A DNA stretch of 64,000 nucleotides from contig CAINLV010000001.1 in the NCBI GenBank assembly GCA_903850565.1, positions 26,965 through 90,964 on the forward strand. The letters are read 5' to 3'. Under the pieces are notes generated by a model. The model searched no databases, was not told where the DNA came from, and worked only from the letters and a program-made list of their open reading frames with translations. Origin of the DNA: an uncultured Actinomycetes bacterium (GTDB taxonomy: Bacteria; Actinomycetota; Actinomycetes; Nanopelagicales; Nanopelagicaceae). Below, piece by piece: positions 1 through 9,879 of this stretch. Position 1 is the first letter of the stretch; each line of letters opens with the position of its first letter. The position numbers were made by a program, and so were the translations under genes.

Positions 1-535
1 CCTTAGCTCCCATGGTTGGGGCTAGGGCGCCAAGAAATGGCACCACGCCACCGGCGGCATAACTCAGGGCTGAGGCGATCGAAGCCTGAACTGGACGAGC
101 CTTGGTATGTTCAAATTGACCCAGTTCATCGCGCAAATGTGCTTCTAGTGGATCTTTGGCGTGCATAGTTGCGGCAACTTCTTCAGCAAGTGCCCGAGGA
201 AGACCTCGAGCTTGGTAGATCAAGACCAACTCTTCCAGTTCACCTTCAGGGTCTATGGCCAAATGCTCAATTTCCATCAATCGATCAGATTCTTCAATAT
301 CATTCTGCGAGCGCACCGAGATGTACTCGCCTACCGCCATAGACATAGCGCCAGCCACGATTCCCGCAGCTCCGGCGGTAATTAAGAAACTACTTCCCAC
401 TTGAGCGGCGGAAACGCCAATCATTAAGCTGGCAGTAGCTACCAAGCCATCATTGGCACCTAAAACTGCCGCTCGCAGCCACCCGGCTTTATGTACTCGG
501 TGGTCTTCATTTCGGCGGTACACATCTTCAATCAT
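1..535 (-). CDS. VIT1/CCC1 family metal transporter, C-terminus cut by window edge
   Basis: The reading frame starts at an ATG at 535 and stays open to base 1, giving about 178 residues without a stop. The translation contains GANDGLVATASLMIGV near residue 27 and AGAMSMAVGEYISVRSQND near residue 62, both hallmarks of the VIT/CCC1 family, which moves iron or manganese across membranes. Family members usually have about 230 residues with five membrane segments, so the last part lies outside the window. Its ATG overlaps the lgt stop (ATGA), so it is probably translated together with lgt. The metal cannot be told from the sequence. Confidence 0.88.
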   Translation of the reverse strand, partial: MIEDVYRRNEDHRVHKAGWLRAAVLGANDGLVATASLMIGVSAAQVGSSFLITAGAAGIVAGAMSMAVGEYISVRSQNDIEESDRLMEIEHLAIDPEGELEELVLIYQARGLPRALAEEVAATMHAKDPLEAHLRDELGQFEHTKARPVQASIASALSYAAGGVVPFLGALAPTMGAK

Positions 536-1350
536 GGGGAAATTCTAGCGATTTTCCGCAATAGGAACGTCAGCGCACCTGTAAAACAGATCACGCTCAC
601 CCAGATATTCAGGCGCAACCCCAAAATATGGTGGGCATCGTCAATCCGCAAGAATTCGATCCAAGTTCGACCCACGGTATAAATAATGAGGTACAGACAG
701 AAACTGGCGCCGGGCCAAGCGCATTTCGACCGCCACCAGGAACTTTTTTCAATGGCGATAAGGAGGAAGGCGCCCAAGGCGCACCAGATGGATTCGTAGA
801 GAAAAGTGGGGTGAAAGGTAGCGAAGGTTTCGTAACCGATGGGCCGATTAGCTGGAGGAATCGAAAGGCCCCAAGGCAAGGTGGTGGGGCTGCCAAATAG
901 TTCGCCGTTAAACCAATTTCCCCACCGCCCGATCGCCTGGGCAATAAGGAGCGCGGGAGCAAAGGAATCTGCCGCCACCCAGAAGGAGACTGAACTTGAA
1001 GCAAAAGTGAATCGCCATTTGGCAACAGCCAAACCTAAAGCTATGGCGCCCCAAATCCCCATTCCCCCTTCCCAAATCTTGAAGGCGTTGAGCGGATGGC
1101 CACCAGATCCGAAATATGCATCGGGAGAAGTAATCACGTGATACATCCGGCCGCCAATGACACCAGCGGGTACGGTCCATAACGCGATATCGGAGATGTG
1201 TTCGGAGTCACCGCCGCGAGCTACAAAACGTTCTCGGCCAATAGCAATCGCGACAACAACACCAACCAAGATTATTAGCGCATAAAAGTGGATGGTTAGA
1301 CCACCCAACTCCAGAAATGACTTGGTTGGAGTTGGGATAAATTCAGGCAT
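532..1350 (-). CDS. lgt: Prolipoprotein diacylglyceryl transferase
   Basis: This 272-residue integral membrane enzyme moves diacylglycerol from phosphatidylglycerol to the lipobox cysteine of prolipoproteins, the first step of lipoprotein maturation. The family signature GRWGNWFNGE lies at residues 141-150, with R142 matching the essential arginine of the E. coli enzyme. Several hydrophobic segments are visible from residue 17 onward. It sits downstream of trpA as in mycobacteria, here with a DsbA-like gene between. The partner enzyme lspA is in the same window at 16962-17456. Length is normal for actinobacteria without the long C-terminal tail. Confidence 0.95.
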   Translation of the reverse strand: MPEFIPTPTKSFLELGGLTIHFYALIILVGVVVAIAIGRERFVARGGDSEHISDIALWTVPAGVIGGRMYHVITSPDAYFGSGGHPLNAFKIWEGGMGIWGAIALGLAVAKWRFTFASSSVSFWVAADSFAPALLIAQAIGRWGNWFNGELFGSPTTLPWGLSIPPANRPIGYETFATFHPTFLYESIWCALGAFLLIAIEKSSWWRSKCAWPGASFCLYLIIYTVGRTWIEFLRIDDAHHILGLRLNIWVSVICFTGALTFLLRKIARISP

Positions 1351-1354
1351 TTTC

Positions 1355-2089
1355 TTAAAGAACGCCGCCAGCCTTTAGCGCCTTCTTAAATGCAGCGGCA
1401 TCAAAGATATTGACATAGTTCTTCGCGGTCTTGGTCTGGTAATTGAGAACTTTTCCATTGAGGAAAATTGTTGGAGTTCCAGTCACCTTGTTTTTCGCCA
1501 TGGTGGCCGTGATTGCTTGGGTCCATCCCAAATACTTTCCAGAAGAAACACATTGGGCGAAGGCAGGAGTACTGATTCCAACATTTGCAGCAAGAAGTAC
1601 TAGGTGGCCATCAGTCCACTTGCCGCTATTTTCTGTTGTGGCTTGATCCATATAAAGCGCTTTGTGCATCTCAATAAATTTTCCAGAATCCGCCGCACAG
1701 GCAGCCACCGCAGCGGCATGAGCTGATTCATCGCTGCTTAATGGTTGACCACCATTGGTTCCAATGAAGGAAACTGGATGGAAGACAACCTTCGTCTTTT
1801 TGCCCTTAACTAATTCGTTTACATAAGCGTTATTGGATGCTTCAAAGGCATTGCAAATTGGGCATTGGAAATCTTCCCAAATATCAAGGCGTGGTGTGGC
1901 CTTTGCATTAAAGACGATTCCGTAGTCATCGGCCTTGGATACCTGCGAAGGTGTGGTGACATGATTTTTCTGATTATTGCTAATTACTGAAAAAATGACA
2001 CCTACTGCAACTACAAAGATAACCATGCCAATTACCAGAATCTTGGTACCTTTTTCGGCATTAGCCTTTTCAACTTTTCGCTGAGCCAC
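1355..2089 (-). CDS. Membrane-anchored DsbA-like thiol-disulfide oxidoreductase
   Basis: A short basic N-terminus is followed by one hydrophobic segment at about residues 16-36 and an exported thioredoxin-fold domain. The redox motif CPIC lies in WEDFQCPICNAFE, at residues 76-79 with this start, and a cis-proline TGTPTIF motif lies near residue 207. It probably forms or isomerises disulfides in exported proteins, or belongs to the DSBA/Tlp group near membrane redox chains. I chose the GTG at 2089 because AAGGAG lies 6 bases upstream. A longer ATG start at 2110 is possible but has no such site. It is 4 bases from lgt, so the two are probably co-transcribed. Confidence 0.85.
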   Translation of the reverse strand: MAQRKVEKANAEKGTKILVIGMVIFVVAVGVIFSVISNNQKNHVTTPSQVSKADDYGIVFNAKATPRLDIWEDFQCPICNAFEASNNAYVNELVKGKKTKVVFHPVSFIGTNGGQPLSSDESAHAAAVAACAADSGKFIEMHKALYMDQATTENSGKWTDGHLVLLAANVGISTPAFAQCVSSGKYLGWTQAITATMAKNKVTGTPTIFLNGKVLNYQTKTAKNYVNIFDAAAFKKALKAGGVL

Positions 2090-2159
2090 TGTTATCTCCT
2101 TTATTCGCATTCTTGCTGAGTTCGTGAACTAAGGTTCGTAATTTATCGCACTCCGCCGC

Positions 2160-2954
2160 TTATCGACGCACTCCGTCAGCCAAAGCCGCCGCTAGTTCCT
2201 GAACTCGCAGCAAACCGGTTTCGAAATTTTCGCTCTCCTGAATCAGGCGAATAAAGGCTGAACCCACAATAACCCCGTCTGCATAGGCGGCCACTTCCTG
2301 GGCTTGGGCTTTAGTGGAAACTCCCAGACCAACTGCCACTGGAGTTGCCGAGGTCTGCCTAATCCGGGCAACAAGCTCGGAAGCGCCATTGGAGACGGAA
2401 TTTCGGGTTCCAGTAACCCCCATCAAACTGGCAGCATAAATAAAGCCAGAGCACTGGCTGGTTACTAACGGCATCCGCGCTGTAGAAGTGCTTGGGGCCA
2501 CGACATAAATGCGATTAATCTGCGCTGCTTCCGCCGCGCTCTTCCACAGTCCAGATTCTTCGATCGTGAGATCTGGGGTGATTACTCCGGAACCACCAGC
2601 TGCTTGCAGGCTTTGGGCGAATTTCTCTACCCCATATTTTTCAATCGGATTCCAATAAGTCATGACTAAACCTGGAACGCCCAAATCAGTAGTTGCCTTA
2701 AGAACATCAAAGACATCTTCGGCGCCAGTGCCTGCGCTCAAACTTTGCTCTGCAGCTGCTTGGATAACTGGCCCATCCATCACCGGGTCGCTATATGGGA
2801 AACCAATTTCAACTGCATCGACTCCACCAGCGACCATCGCCTTAATGACTTCAATACAGGCAGCCTTTGAGGGAAATCCTGCTGGAATGTAGCCAATCAA
2901 CGCGGCACGATTTTCCGCTTTAGTTCTGATAAAAAGTTCTTCCATTGCGGTCAT
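2160..2954 (-). CDS. trpA: Tryptophan synthase alpha subunit
   Basis: This 264-residue TIM-barrel protein cleaves indole-3-glycerol phosphate to indole and glyceraldehyde 3-phosphate and passes indole to TrpB. The catalytic residues E49 (in [10 protein letters not shown]) and D60 (in MDGPVIQ) fall at the same positions as in E. coli. The phosphate-binding stretch VGSAFIRL is near the C-terminus. The ATG overlaps the trpB stop by 4 bases, implying translational coupling for the alpha2beta2 complex. It is the last trp gene of the his-trp unit, with 70 bases before the next start. Confidence 0.97.
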   Translation of the reverse strand: MTAMEELFIRTKAENRAALIGYIPAGFPSKAACIEVIKAMVAGGVDAVEIGFPYSDPVMDGPVIQAAAEQSLSAGTGAEDVFDVLKATTDLGVPGLVMTYWNPIEKYGVEKFAQSLQAAGGSGVITPDLTIEESGLWKSAAEAAQINRIYVVAPSTSTARMPLVTSQCSGFIYAASLMGVTGTRNSVSNGASELVARIRQTSATPVAVGLGVSTKAQAQEVAAYADGVIVGSAFIRLIQESENFETGLLRVQELAAALADGVRR

Positions 2955-4177
2955 AGTGTGATCCCAAAATATTCAGCGGCCGTTTGAACATCTTTATCCC
3001 CGCGACCAGAAAGGTTTAACAAGAGCACTGCATCTGAATGACCAGCACTTGCCAATTCCTTACCGATGTCGATTGCCCCCGCCAGCGCATGTGCACTCTC
3101 AATGGCCGGAATGATTCCTTCAGTCTTGCTCAGCAACGAGAAAGCGTTCATCGCTTCGGCATCGGTGATGGCTCGATATTCAGCTCGACCAATTTCATGA
3201 AGATAGGCATGCTCCGGACCAACTCCGGGATAATCCAAACCTGCCGAAATCGAATGTGATTCCACGGTTTGTCCATTGCCGTCTTGTAAAACAAAGGAAC
3301 GAGTTCCGTGCAAGACGCCGACTGAACCACCTGTGATTGTGGCCGCGTGGAATCCAGATTGCACCCCACGACCGCCCGCTTCAAGACCTATGAGTCGTAC
3401 CGAATGGTCATCAATAAAGCGATGGAAAATTCCAATGGCATTTGAGCCGCCACCGATACAGGCTAAAACTGCATCGGGCAATTTCCCGGTAAGTTCCAAG
3501 ACTTGTTCGCGCGCTTCTTCGCCAATAATTTTCTGAAAATCTCGAACCATGGTGGGAAATGGATGCGGACCGGCAACCGTTCCCATTAAATAGTGGGTGG
3601 AATCGACATTGGTTACCCAATCTCGCATTGCTTCGTTAATAGCATCTTTGAGAGTTCGCGAACCTTGAGTAACCGGAATAACTTCGGCTCCTAGTAATTT
3701 CATTCGCGCCACATTCAGTGACTGACGGCGGGTATCTTCTTCGCCCATATAAACAACGCATTCCAACCCCATCAGCGCTGCTGCTGTTGCCGAAGCGACT
3801 CCATGTTGACCAGCGCCAGTCTCGGCAATGATTCGCTTCTTGCCCATTCGTTTTGTCAGAAGCGCTTGGCCTAAAACATTATTTATTTTGTGGCTACCGG
3901 TGTGGTTGAGATCTTCTCGCTTGAGCAGAATTCGGACTCCACCAGCATGTTCGGCAAACCTAGGGGCCTCGGTGATAATGCTCGGGCGCCCGGTATATGT
4001 TCTATGAAGATAGGCAAGTTCTCTTTGAAATTCTGGATCATTCTGGGCCGATAGGTGTGCAGCAGTGAGATCATCTAGTGCGGAGATGAGCGCCTCTGGA
4101 ACAAAGCGACCACCAAATCGACCAAAGTGGCCCAATATCTGGGAAGCAGCTTCGGAATCTACGTTGTTACTAACCAA
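2951..4177 (-). CDS. trpB: Tryptophan synthase beta subunit
   Basis: This 408-residue PLP enzyme condenses indole with serine to make tryptophan. The Schiff-base lysine is K97 in HTGSHKINN, and the cofactor phosphate loop GGGSNAIG lies near residue 241. Length is normal for the TrpB1 type. The predicted start is TTG at 4177, preceded by a GGTGGGG stretch that could pair with 16S rRNA; no better ATG or GTG lies nearby. It follows trpC after 60 bases and overlaps trpA by 4. Confidence 0.96.
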   Translation of the reverse strand: MVSNNVDSEAASQILGHFGRFGGRFVPEALISALDDLTAAHLSAQNDPEFQRELAYLHRTYTGRPSIITEAPRFAEHAGGVRILLKREDLNHTGSHKINNVLGQALLTKRMGKKRIIAETGAGQHGVASATAAALMGLECVVYMGEEDTRRQSLNVARMKLLGAEVIPVTQGSRTLKDAINEAMRDWVTNVDSTHYLMGTVAGPHPFPTMVRDFQKIIGEEAREQVLELTGKLPDAVLACIGGGSNAIGIFHRFIDDHSVRLIGLEAGGRGVQSGFHAATITGGSVGVLHGTRSFVLQDGNGQTVESHSISAGLDYPGVGPEHAYLHEIGRAEYRAITDAEAMNAFSLLSKTEGIIPAIESAHALAGAIDIGKELASAGHSDAVLLLNLSGRGDKDVQTAAEYFGITL

Positions 4178-4237
4178 TCTCGTACCCCACCAATTTCGCT
4201 AGTTGTAATCAAGAATCTTACGCGACCACGCCAACCG

Positions 4238-5011
4238 TTACCTGCCCAAAAGTGTGGCAATTCCGATACGAGGATTCTTGGCTTTGACCAAGGTCTCCCC
4301 CACCAAAATTCCGCGTCCACCTAGATTTTCAATCTCTTCCACTTGGCGCCGATCTGAGATGCCGGATTCGGCAATTCGAAGCACGGTGCTTGGGATTTCT
4401 GGAAGAAGCTCGGCGAAGGCATTGCTATTGATCTCAAGAGTCTTCAGATTTCTGGAATTGACGCCAATTATCTTTGGATTGATATTCATAGCTCGTTCTA
4501 TTTCTAATAAATCATGAACTTCCACTAAAACATTTAATCCGATTTCAGTTGCGATCTGATAAAAATCTGTAAGTTGAGAATCCGACAAACTGGCGACTAT
4601 TAGCAACAGTAAATCGGCGCCAATCGCCCGCGTTTCCAATACTTGATATTCAGTTACTATGAAATCTTTTCTTAGCACTGGTAGGTCAATCGCGCTACGG
4701 ACCTGTTTCAAATCGGCGATCGAACCACCGAACCTTCGGGCTTCGGTGAGAACACTTATTACATTGGCGCCACCTTCTTGATATTCCTCTGCCAACGCAG
4801 AAGGGTCAACGATTGCGGCAAGCTCACCTTTGCTTGGAGAGGCGCGCTTGACTTCGGCGATAAGAGAAAGTTCTTTTTGATCAAGGGCTGCGAATGCATC
4901 ACGTGGGGGTGGCGCTGCCAACAGCTCTTCCTGCAATTGGGCAGGCGACAATTTGCGAATTTGCAAATCTTCCAAAACACCTTCGACGATCGATTCCAAT
5001 ACGGTGGTCAT
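4238..5011 (-). CDS. trpC: Indole-3-glycerol phosphate synthase
   Basis: This 257-residue TIM-barrel enzyme closes the indole ring from carboxyphenylaminodeoxyribulose phosphate. The active-site motif EVKRASPSKG is at residues 53-62, and the later GVNSRNL and AESGI motifs of the family are present. It is monofunctional, with no TrpF domain fused. Its ATG overlaps the stop of the small membrane protein gene upstream by 4 bases. Confidence 0.96.
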   Translation of the reverse strand: MTTVLESIVEGVLEDLQIRKLSPAQLQEELLAAPPPRDAFAALDQKELSLIAEVKRASPSKGELAAIVDPSALAEEYQEGGANVISVLTEARRFGGSIADLKQVRSAIDLPVLRKDFIVTEYQVLETRAIGADLLLLIVASLSDSQLTDFYQIATEIGLNVLVEVHDLLEIERAMNINPKIIGVNSRNLKTLEINSNAFAELLPEIPSTVLRIAESGISDRRQVEEIENLGGRGILVGETLVKAKNPRIGIATLLGR

Positions 5012-5247
5012 AGCGAAGGATCGATCCCATCATTTAACGCACTCCACGGAGAGGCAGGCTTTCGCTGATACTTTGGATGCAGTTGGCCTTTTACTAATGG
5101 CCGAAGAACGAGAATAACTAAAAGCAAAAAAGAGAGCCCAAAAATAGCCAAGGCAATAATCGAGAAATGATCTTTGAGAAGCCGGCCACTCCCCACCATT
5201 ATGAAGAAAAGAAATATTGCTGGCGCAAAACGTCGTAGGGACTTCAT
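5008..5247 (-). CDS. Small two-helix membrane protein between trpE and trpC
   Basis: The product has 79 residues with two hydrophobic segments at about 8-24 and 28-50 and a polar C-terminal tail ending PASPWSALNDGIDPSL. It overlaps trpE upstream and trpC downstream by 4 bases each, so it is translated as part of the trp unit. Actinobacteria often carry a small membrane protein here, but this one is shorter than the TIGR02234 Trp-associated proteins and I do not recognise its family with confidence. Function is unknown. Confidence 0.75.
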   Translation of the reverse strand: MKSLRRFAPAIFLFFIMVGSGRLLKDHFSIIALAIFGLSFLLLVILVLRPLVKGQLHPKYQRKPASPWSALNDGIDPSL

Positions 5248-6728
5248 AGCGCTCGAAGCGAATTCGCTGCAGCGATGGCACCTAGGACTGCTGCGGCCTT
5301 ATTGACGCATTCTTGATTTTCCAAATGTGCAACCGAGTCAGCAACAATTCCGGCTCCTGCCTGGACGTAGGCTTTACCATCTTTTAATACTGCAGTTCGG
5401 ATCGCAATGCAGGTATCGATATTGCCAGTGAAATCCAAGTAGCCAATGGTTCCGCCATAAATTCCGCGGCGGGTAGGTTCAGAATTTTCAATGATTTCCA
5501 TGGCACGCGGTTTTGGTGCTCCGGAGAGTGTTCCTGCTGGAAATACTGCAAAGAGGGCATCAGTAGGAGTTTTATCCGCGGCCAATCGACCGGTGACGGT
5601 GGAAACAATATGCATGACATGTGAAAAGCGCTCCACATGCATAAATTCAACAACTTCTACGGTTCCCGATTCACATACTCTGCCCAGGTCATTTCGACCA
5701 AGATCGACCAACATTAAATGCTCGGCGCGCTCTTTGGGATCTTGAAGTAAATCTAGTTCAAGTGCCAAATCGACTTCCGGATCGGAAGAACGTTTTCGCG
5801 TTCCTGCCAATGGATGGATCATTACCTCACCTGATGCGATCTTGACCAATGCTTCCGGGCTTGAGCCAACGATCTCTAGACCATCAGAGAATCGGAACAA
5901 GTACATATACGGGCTCGGATTATTGAGGCGAAGCATTCGGTACACATCTAGCGCTTGAGCAGAACACTCCATGGTGAACCGTTGCGATAAGACTACTTGG
6001 AATGCTTCTCCCGATCGGATTTCTTCTTTGATCTTCTCTACTTGGTTTTCATATTCTTCATCACTGAGATTTCTGGAGTAACTTGGCGAAGGTTTGTTCT
6101 CTAAGTGCGAGATGTGGGCTTCGACAGAAGTCTTGAGTAAAAGTTCCATTGCATCTAGGCGCGCCAAGCAACCTTCATAGGCTTCATCAATTCTTTCGCT
6201 GCTGCCATCCCAGTTGATGGCATTGGCGATCAAAGTCAGCGTGCCTTCTTGATGGTCAAAGACGGCTAAATCCGAGGTCAACATAAAGGCAATTTCTGGA
6301 ACCGGAACATCGTTGACTGAGAGATTGGAAATCTTTTCCAATCTGCGAACTATGTCGTATCCCATATATCCAACTAAGCCACCAGTTAGTGGAGGCAGAT
6401 GTGGGATCTTGGGAGATTTCAAATGTTGCGTGGAAATTCGCAACGCTTCTAAAGGATCAATGCCGCTGGGAGAGCCGGCCGGTTGAACGCCTTCCCAGAT
6501 CGCCAACCCATTTTCTTCGGTCAAGGTTGCTGCACTGTTAACCCCAATAAATGAATATCTCGACCATGCACCACCATGTTCGGCCGACTCCAGAAGAAAG
6601 GTTCCGGAGCGATCTCCTGCCAATTTTCTAAAAAGGGTTAGTGGGGTTTCGCTATCGGCTAAAAATTTGCGCCACACCGGAATGACATTAAAGCTTTTGG
6701 CATACTCTCTAAATTCTTCAAGAATCAT
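5244..6728 (-). CDS. trpE: Anthranilate synthase component I
   Basis: This 494-residue chorismate-utilising enzyme makes anthranilate with ammonia from the TrpG glutaminase, which is not in this window. The LLES motif at residues 45-48 marks the tryptophan feedback site. The C-terminal catalytic half carries [19 protein letters not shown] and [18 protein letters not shown], all typical. Its ATG overlaps the hisI stop by 4 bases, which joins the histidine and tryptophan genes into one unit and leaves no space for a separate trp leader or attenuator. Confidence 0.97.
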   Translation of the reverse strand: MILEEFREYAKSFNVIPVWRKFLADSETPLTLFRKLAGDRSGTFLLESAEHGGAWSRYSFIGVNSAATLTEENGLAIWEGVQPAGSPSGIDPLEALRISTQHLKSPKIPHLPPLTGGLVGYMGYDIVRRLEKISNLSVNDVPVPEIAFMLTSDLAVFDHQEGTLTLIANAINWDGSSERIDEAYEGCLARLDAMELLLKTSVEAHISHLENKPSPSYSRNLSDEEYENQVEKIKEEIRSGEAFQVVLSQRFTMECSAQALDVYRMLRLNNPSPYMYLFRFSDGLEIVGSSPEALVKIASGEVMIHPLAGTRKRSSDPEVDLALELDLLQDPKERAEHLMLVDLGRNDLGRVCESGTVEVVEFMHVERFSHVMHIVSTVTGRLAADKTPTDALFAVFPAGTLSGAPKPRAMEIIENSEPTRRGIYGGTIGYLDFTGNIDTCIAIRTAVLKDGKAYVQAGAGIVADSVAHLENQECVNKAAAVLGAIAAANSLRAL

Positions 6729-7114
6729 TCGGATGCACTCCCCTTCGAAGCTGAGATTTCAGTGAATGGGATTGAGCGATAGAAACAACTCCGTGCTCCC
6801 GTGTGACAGGCCGCTCCAGTTTGCTCTACTTCCATAAGAATGGCGTCACCATCGCAGTCATACCTGAGTGAATGAACTTGTTGAAAATGACCGGATGTTT
6901 CACCCTTACGCCAAATACTTTGCCGACTTCGGCTCCAGTAGGTGGCTTGTCCGCTGGTGATGGTTTCTCGAAGCGCAGATTCATTCATCCACGCCACCAT
7001 CAAGACCTGGCCATCGCTTACATCTTGGGCAATAGCGGCAACAAGATCGCCCTGGCGAAAGTGGTGTAACACTTCCTCAGGTATCTCAAGATTGGTGACT
7101 TCGGCTCCGGACAT
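6725..7114 (-). CDS. hisI: Phosphoribosyl-AMP cyclohydrolase
   Basis: This 129-residue enzyme opens the purine ring of phosphoribosyl-AMP in histidine synthesis. Metal ligands are visible as DCDGD at 86-90 plus C103 and C110. It is the single-domain form; the HisE pyrophosphohydrolase is neither fused nor in the window. It lies 24 bases after hisF and overlaps trpE by 4 bases. Confidence 0.96.
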   Translation of the reverse strand: MSGAEVTNLEIPEEVLHHFRQGDLVAAIAQDVSDGQVLMVAWMNESALRETITSGQATYWSRSRQSIWRKGETSGHFQQVHSLRYDCDGDAILMEVEQTGAACHTGARSCFYRSIPFTEISASKGSASE

Positions 7115-7138
7115 GCTCGTATTCTGCCGTATTGAGGA

Positions 7139-7900
7139 CTATCGGCGAACGGGATAACCCTGCTGCGCCAGATAACCCTTCACATCGGCGATTCGATGGA
7201 CTCCGAAGTGGAAAACGCTGGCAGCAAGGAGCGCATCGGCGCCTGCCCCCAAAGCCTGAGCAAAATCGGAGATCGAACCTGCGCCACCGCTGGCAATTAT
7301 TGGCACACTAGAAATCTTGCGAACCGCAGCGATCATTTCTAGGTCATAACCAGCTCGGGTTCCATCTGCATCCATAGAGTTGAGCAAGATTTCGCCAACA
7401 CCTCTGCTGATTGCCGCTTCAACCCAAGCAAGAGCATCGATATCGGTTCCCTGTCGACCTCCATGGGTCGTTACTTCAAATCCAGAGCTGGTCCGACCTC
7501 GACGTGCATCCACGGATAAGACCAAGACCTGATTGCCAAACCGGTCAGAAATTTCATTTATTAATTCTGGTCTCATAATGGCGGCAGTATTTATAGAAAC
7601 TTTATCCGCGCCATTTCGCAGCAAGACATTCACATCATCTGCCGAACGGATTCCCCCACCGACTGTTAAAGGGATAAATACTTGTTCTGCAGTTCTTCGG
7701 ACAATGTCTATTGTCGTCTTTCGATCTTCAACGCTAGCGGAGATATCCAGGAAGGTGAGCTCGTCGGCTCCCTCTTGGTCATAACGCTTGGCCAACTCCA
7801 CCGGATCGCCGGCATCAACAAGGTTGACGAAATTAACGCCTTTAACAACTCTTCCACCGGAGACATCCAAACAAGGAATTATCCGTTTAACCAAGGTCAT
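7139..7900 (-). CDS. hisF: Imidazole glycerol phosphate synthase cyclase subunit
   Basis: This 253-residue TIM-barrel subunit takes ammonia from HisH and makes imidazole glycerol phosphate and AICAR. The catalytic aspartates are D12 in IPCLDVSGG and D131 in LSVDARRG, matching D11 and D130 of the Thermotoga enzyme. Phosphate-binding loops VGGGIRS and ASGGAG are present. It overlaps hisA by 4 bases. Confidence 0.97.
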   Translation of the reverse strand: MTLVKRIIPCLDVSGGRVVKGVNFVNLVDAGDPVELAKRYDQEGADELTFLDISASVEDRKTTIDIVRRTAEQVFIPLTVGGGIRSADDVNVLLRNGADKVSINTAAIMRPELINEISDRFGNQVLVLSVDARRGRTSSGFEVTTHGGRQGTDIDALAWVEAAISRGVGEILLNSMDADGTRAGYDLEMIAAVRKISSVPIIASGGAGSISDFAQALGAGADALLAASVFHFGVHRIADVKGYLAQQGYPVRR

Positions 7901-8640
7901 GATGGGAAATCTTGCGTAGAAGTTATTCGAATCGCATCTTCCAAAGTAAAGGCTCCGGAGTAAAGAGCCTTACCAACGATGGCACCTTCTACACCGATTG
8001 AAGTCAAGGCCCGTAAATCAGCTAAGTCTTGGAGTTGGGCAACTCCACCACTGGCCACTACCGGACGATCGGTTGCCGCACAGACTAATTTTAAGAGTTC
8101 AACATTTGCTCCGGTCAGAGTTCCATCGCGTGCCACATCGGTCACGATATATCGAGCACATCCATCACGATCTAACCGCGCCAATGTTTCAAAAAGGTCG
8201 CCACCCTCTTTAGTCCAACCGCGCGCCGCCAAAGTATGGCCACGGACATCTAATCCCACTGCAATCCGATCTCCGAATTCACCAATGACTCTTGCGGTCC
8301 ACTCGGGGTCCTCCAGTGCCGCAGTTCCTAAATTCACTCGTCGGCAACCTGTTGCTAGCGCGCGACGTAACGATTCATCATCTCGAATGCCACCCGAAAG
8401 TTCTACTTGGATATCAACTGATGCGATTACCTCTGCCAATAATTCGGCGTTGCTTCCCAGACCAAAGGCGGCATCCAAATCCACTAGATGTATCCATTCG
8501 GCGCCAGCGTCGACAAACTCTTTAGCAACATCCAGTGGGGCGCCATAGATACTCTCGTGCGCAAGGTCGCCTTGTACCAGGCGCACGGCGCGACCATCTT
8601 TGACATCGATCGCAGGTAAGAGTTCCAGTTTTTTCATCAT
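7897..8640 (-). CDS. priA: PriA-type bifunctional HisA/TrpF isomerase
   Basis: This 247-residue TIM barrel isomerises ProFAR in histidine synthesis. In many actinobacteria the same enzyme (PriA) also acts as phosphoribosylanthranilate isomerase for tryptophan. The sequence closely follows mycobacterial PriA, with [26 protein letters not shown] and the ARGW segment (R140, W142) that holds the substrate switch in PriA. No trpF is seen in the trp genes here, which supports a dual role. I chose ATG at 8640 (ATGA overlap with hisH) over a TTG at 8655. Dual activity is inferred, not shown. Confidence 0.9.
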   Translation of the reverse strand: MMKKLELLPAIDVKDGRAVRLVQGDLAHESIYGAPLDVAKEFVDAGAEWIHLVDLDAAFGLGSNAELLAEVIASVDIQVELSGGIRDDESLRRALATGCRRVNLGTAALEDPEWTARVIGEFGDRIAVGLDVRGHTLAARGWTKEGGDLFETLARLDRDGCARYIVTDVARDGTLTGANVELLKLVCAATDRPVVASGGVAQLQDLADLRALTSIGVEGAIVGKALYSGAFTLEDAIRITSTQDFPS

Positions 8641-9233
8641 AATGATTTTGCCCAATTCCTAATTAGCACCGCTCCTGCCGAACCGCTCTTCTCTGGATGG
8701 AATTGTGTGGCAACGACAGATCCAGCTTCAACTGCTGCGATAAAAGTTTCGCCATATTCGCAGGTGCTATTCAACGCATTGGGAACCGGCACCTTAGCTG
8801 CAAAGGAATGTACGAAGTAGAAAGTTTGCGATTCAATTCCTTCAAAGAGTTGTGATCCTTCTGCTACCTGTACCGAATTCCAGCCGATGTGCGGAAGGAT
8901 CGGCGCAGAAATTTCACTTACTGAGCCGGGCCAAATACCTAAACCCAAACTTCCATTTTTCTCTTCACCCAAAGTGAAGAGGATTTGCATACCTACGCAG
9001 ATTCCAAATATCGGTTGTTGGCGCGCGACCCGCTTCGAAATGATGAGATCGCCACCTACTTCTTTGAGCTGGTCCATGCAAGCTTCAAATGCACCTACGC
9101 CAGGAACGATAAGACCATGGGCATCGGCACATATTTGTGGGTCTGATGTAACAATGACTTCTTGGCCAGTAAGCGCGAAGGCTCGCTCGGCAGATCGGAG
9201 ATTTCCCGATCCGTAATCCAAAATTGCTATCAA
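8637..9233 (-). CDS. hisH: Imidazole glycerol phosphate synthase glutaminase subunit
   Basis: This 198-residue class I glutamine amidotransferase feeds ammonia to HisF. The nucleophile is C79 in GICVGMQ, and the H179-E181 pair lies in TQFHPEKSG. Size and motifs are normal. It overlaps hisB upstream and hisA downstream by 4 bases. Confidence 0.96.
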   Translation of the reverse strand: MIAILDYGSGNLRSAERAFALTGQEVIVTSDPQICADAHGLIVPGVGAFEACMDQLKEVGGDLIISKRVARQQPIFGICVGMQILFTLGEEKNGSLGLGIWPGSVSEISAPILPHIGWNSVQVAEGSQLFEGIESQTFYFVHSFAAKVPVPNALNSTCEYGETFIAAVEAGSVVATQFHPEKSGSAGAVLIRNWAKSL

Positions 9234-9829
9234 AGAACACCCTTTGTCGAAGGAATTCCAGCTACACGATTATCCAGCGCAACTGCCATGTGAAGTGCAC
9301 GTGCGACCGCCTTGAATTGGGCTTCGAAAACGTGATGTGCATTCCGTCCTTCTAAGACGCGAATGTGCAGCGCGATTCGCGCTTCAGCAACAATGGACTC
9401 CCAGATGTGGCGACCAAGTGTGGTGTCAAAAGTTCCGATCAATTCCACGATTTCAGGTTGGCGGTGAACCAGATATGGTCGACCAGAGAGGTCGACTGCG
9501 GCTTGGACCAAGACCTCATCCAGAGGAACCACGGCATCGCCGAAGCGACGAATCCCGGCTTTATCGCCGAGCGCTTCACGAAGTGCTTGTCCAAAAGCTA
9601 GCGAGGTATCTTCTACGGTGTGATGTGAGTCGACATCCACATCCCCTTTTGTAATTACTTTCAAATCGAAACCACTGTGCTTACCTAATTGCGAGAGCAT
9701 GTGATCGAAAAAGGGAACTCCGGTCTCTACCGAAATCTGTCCGGTTCCATCCAAATTGAGTTCAACGTGTACCGAAGATTCCTTGGTCTGACGACTGACT
9801 ATCGCCGTCCGTGCCACCGTTGCGCTCAT
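9230..9829 (-). CDS. hisB: Imidazoleglycerol-phosphate dehydratase
   Basis: This 199-residue manganese enzyme dehydrates imidazole glycerol phosphate. Its duplicated metal-binding motifs are visible as DHMLSQLGKHSG plus DSHHTVEDTS, and again as the HHVFEAQFKA region near residue 165. It is the monofunctional form without a histidinol phosphatase domain. A good ribosome site (GAGGGG about 7 bases before ATG) lies in the 50-base gap after hisC. Confidence 0.96.
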   Translation of the reverse strand: MSATVARTAIVSRQTKESSVHVELNLDGTGQISVETGVPFFDHMLSQLGKHSGFDLKVITKGDVDVDSHHTVEDTSLAFGQALREALGDKAGIRRFGDAVVPLDEVLVQAAVDLSGRPYLVHRQPEIVELIGTFDTTLGRHIWESIVAEARIALHIRVLEGRNAHHVFEAQFKAVARALHMAVALDNRVAGIPSTKGVL

Positions 9830-9879
9830 AGTATTCCCCTCACTTGCTACGTTGAATTGATCCAGAATTCATTGACTTA

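Noticed and set aside
6725..6728. Possible trp attenuator or leader peptide before trpE
   Set aside because: hisI and trpE overlap by 4 bases, so there is no room for a leader.
7979..8548. 189-codon open frame opposite hisA
   Set aside because: It is antisense to the well-supported PriA gene, has low-complexity Ser/Arg-rich content and matches no family I know.
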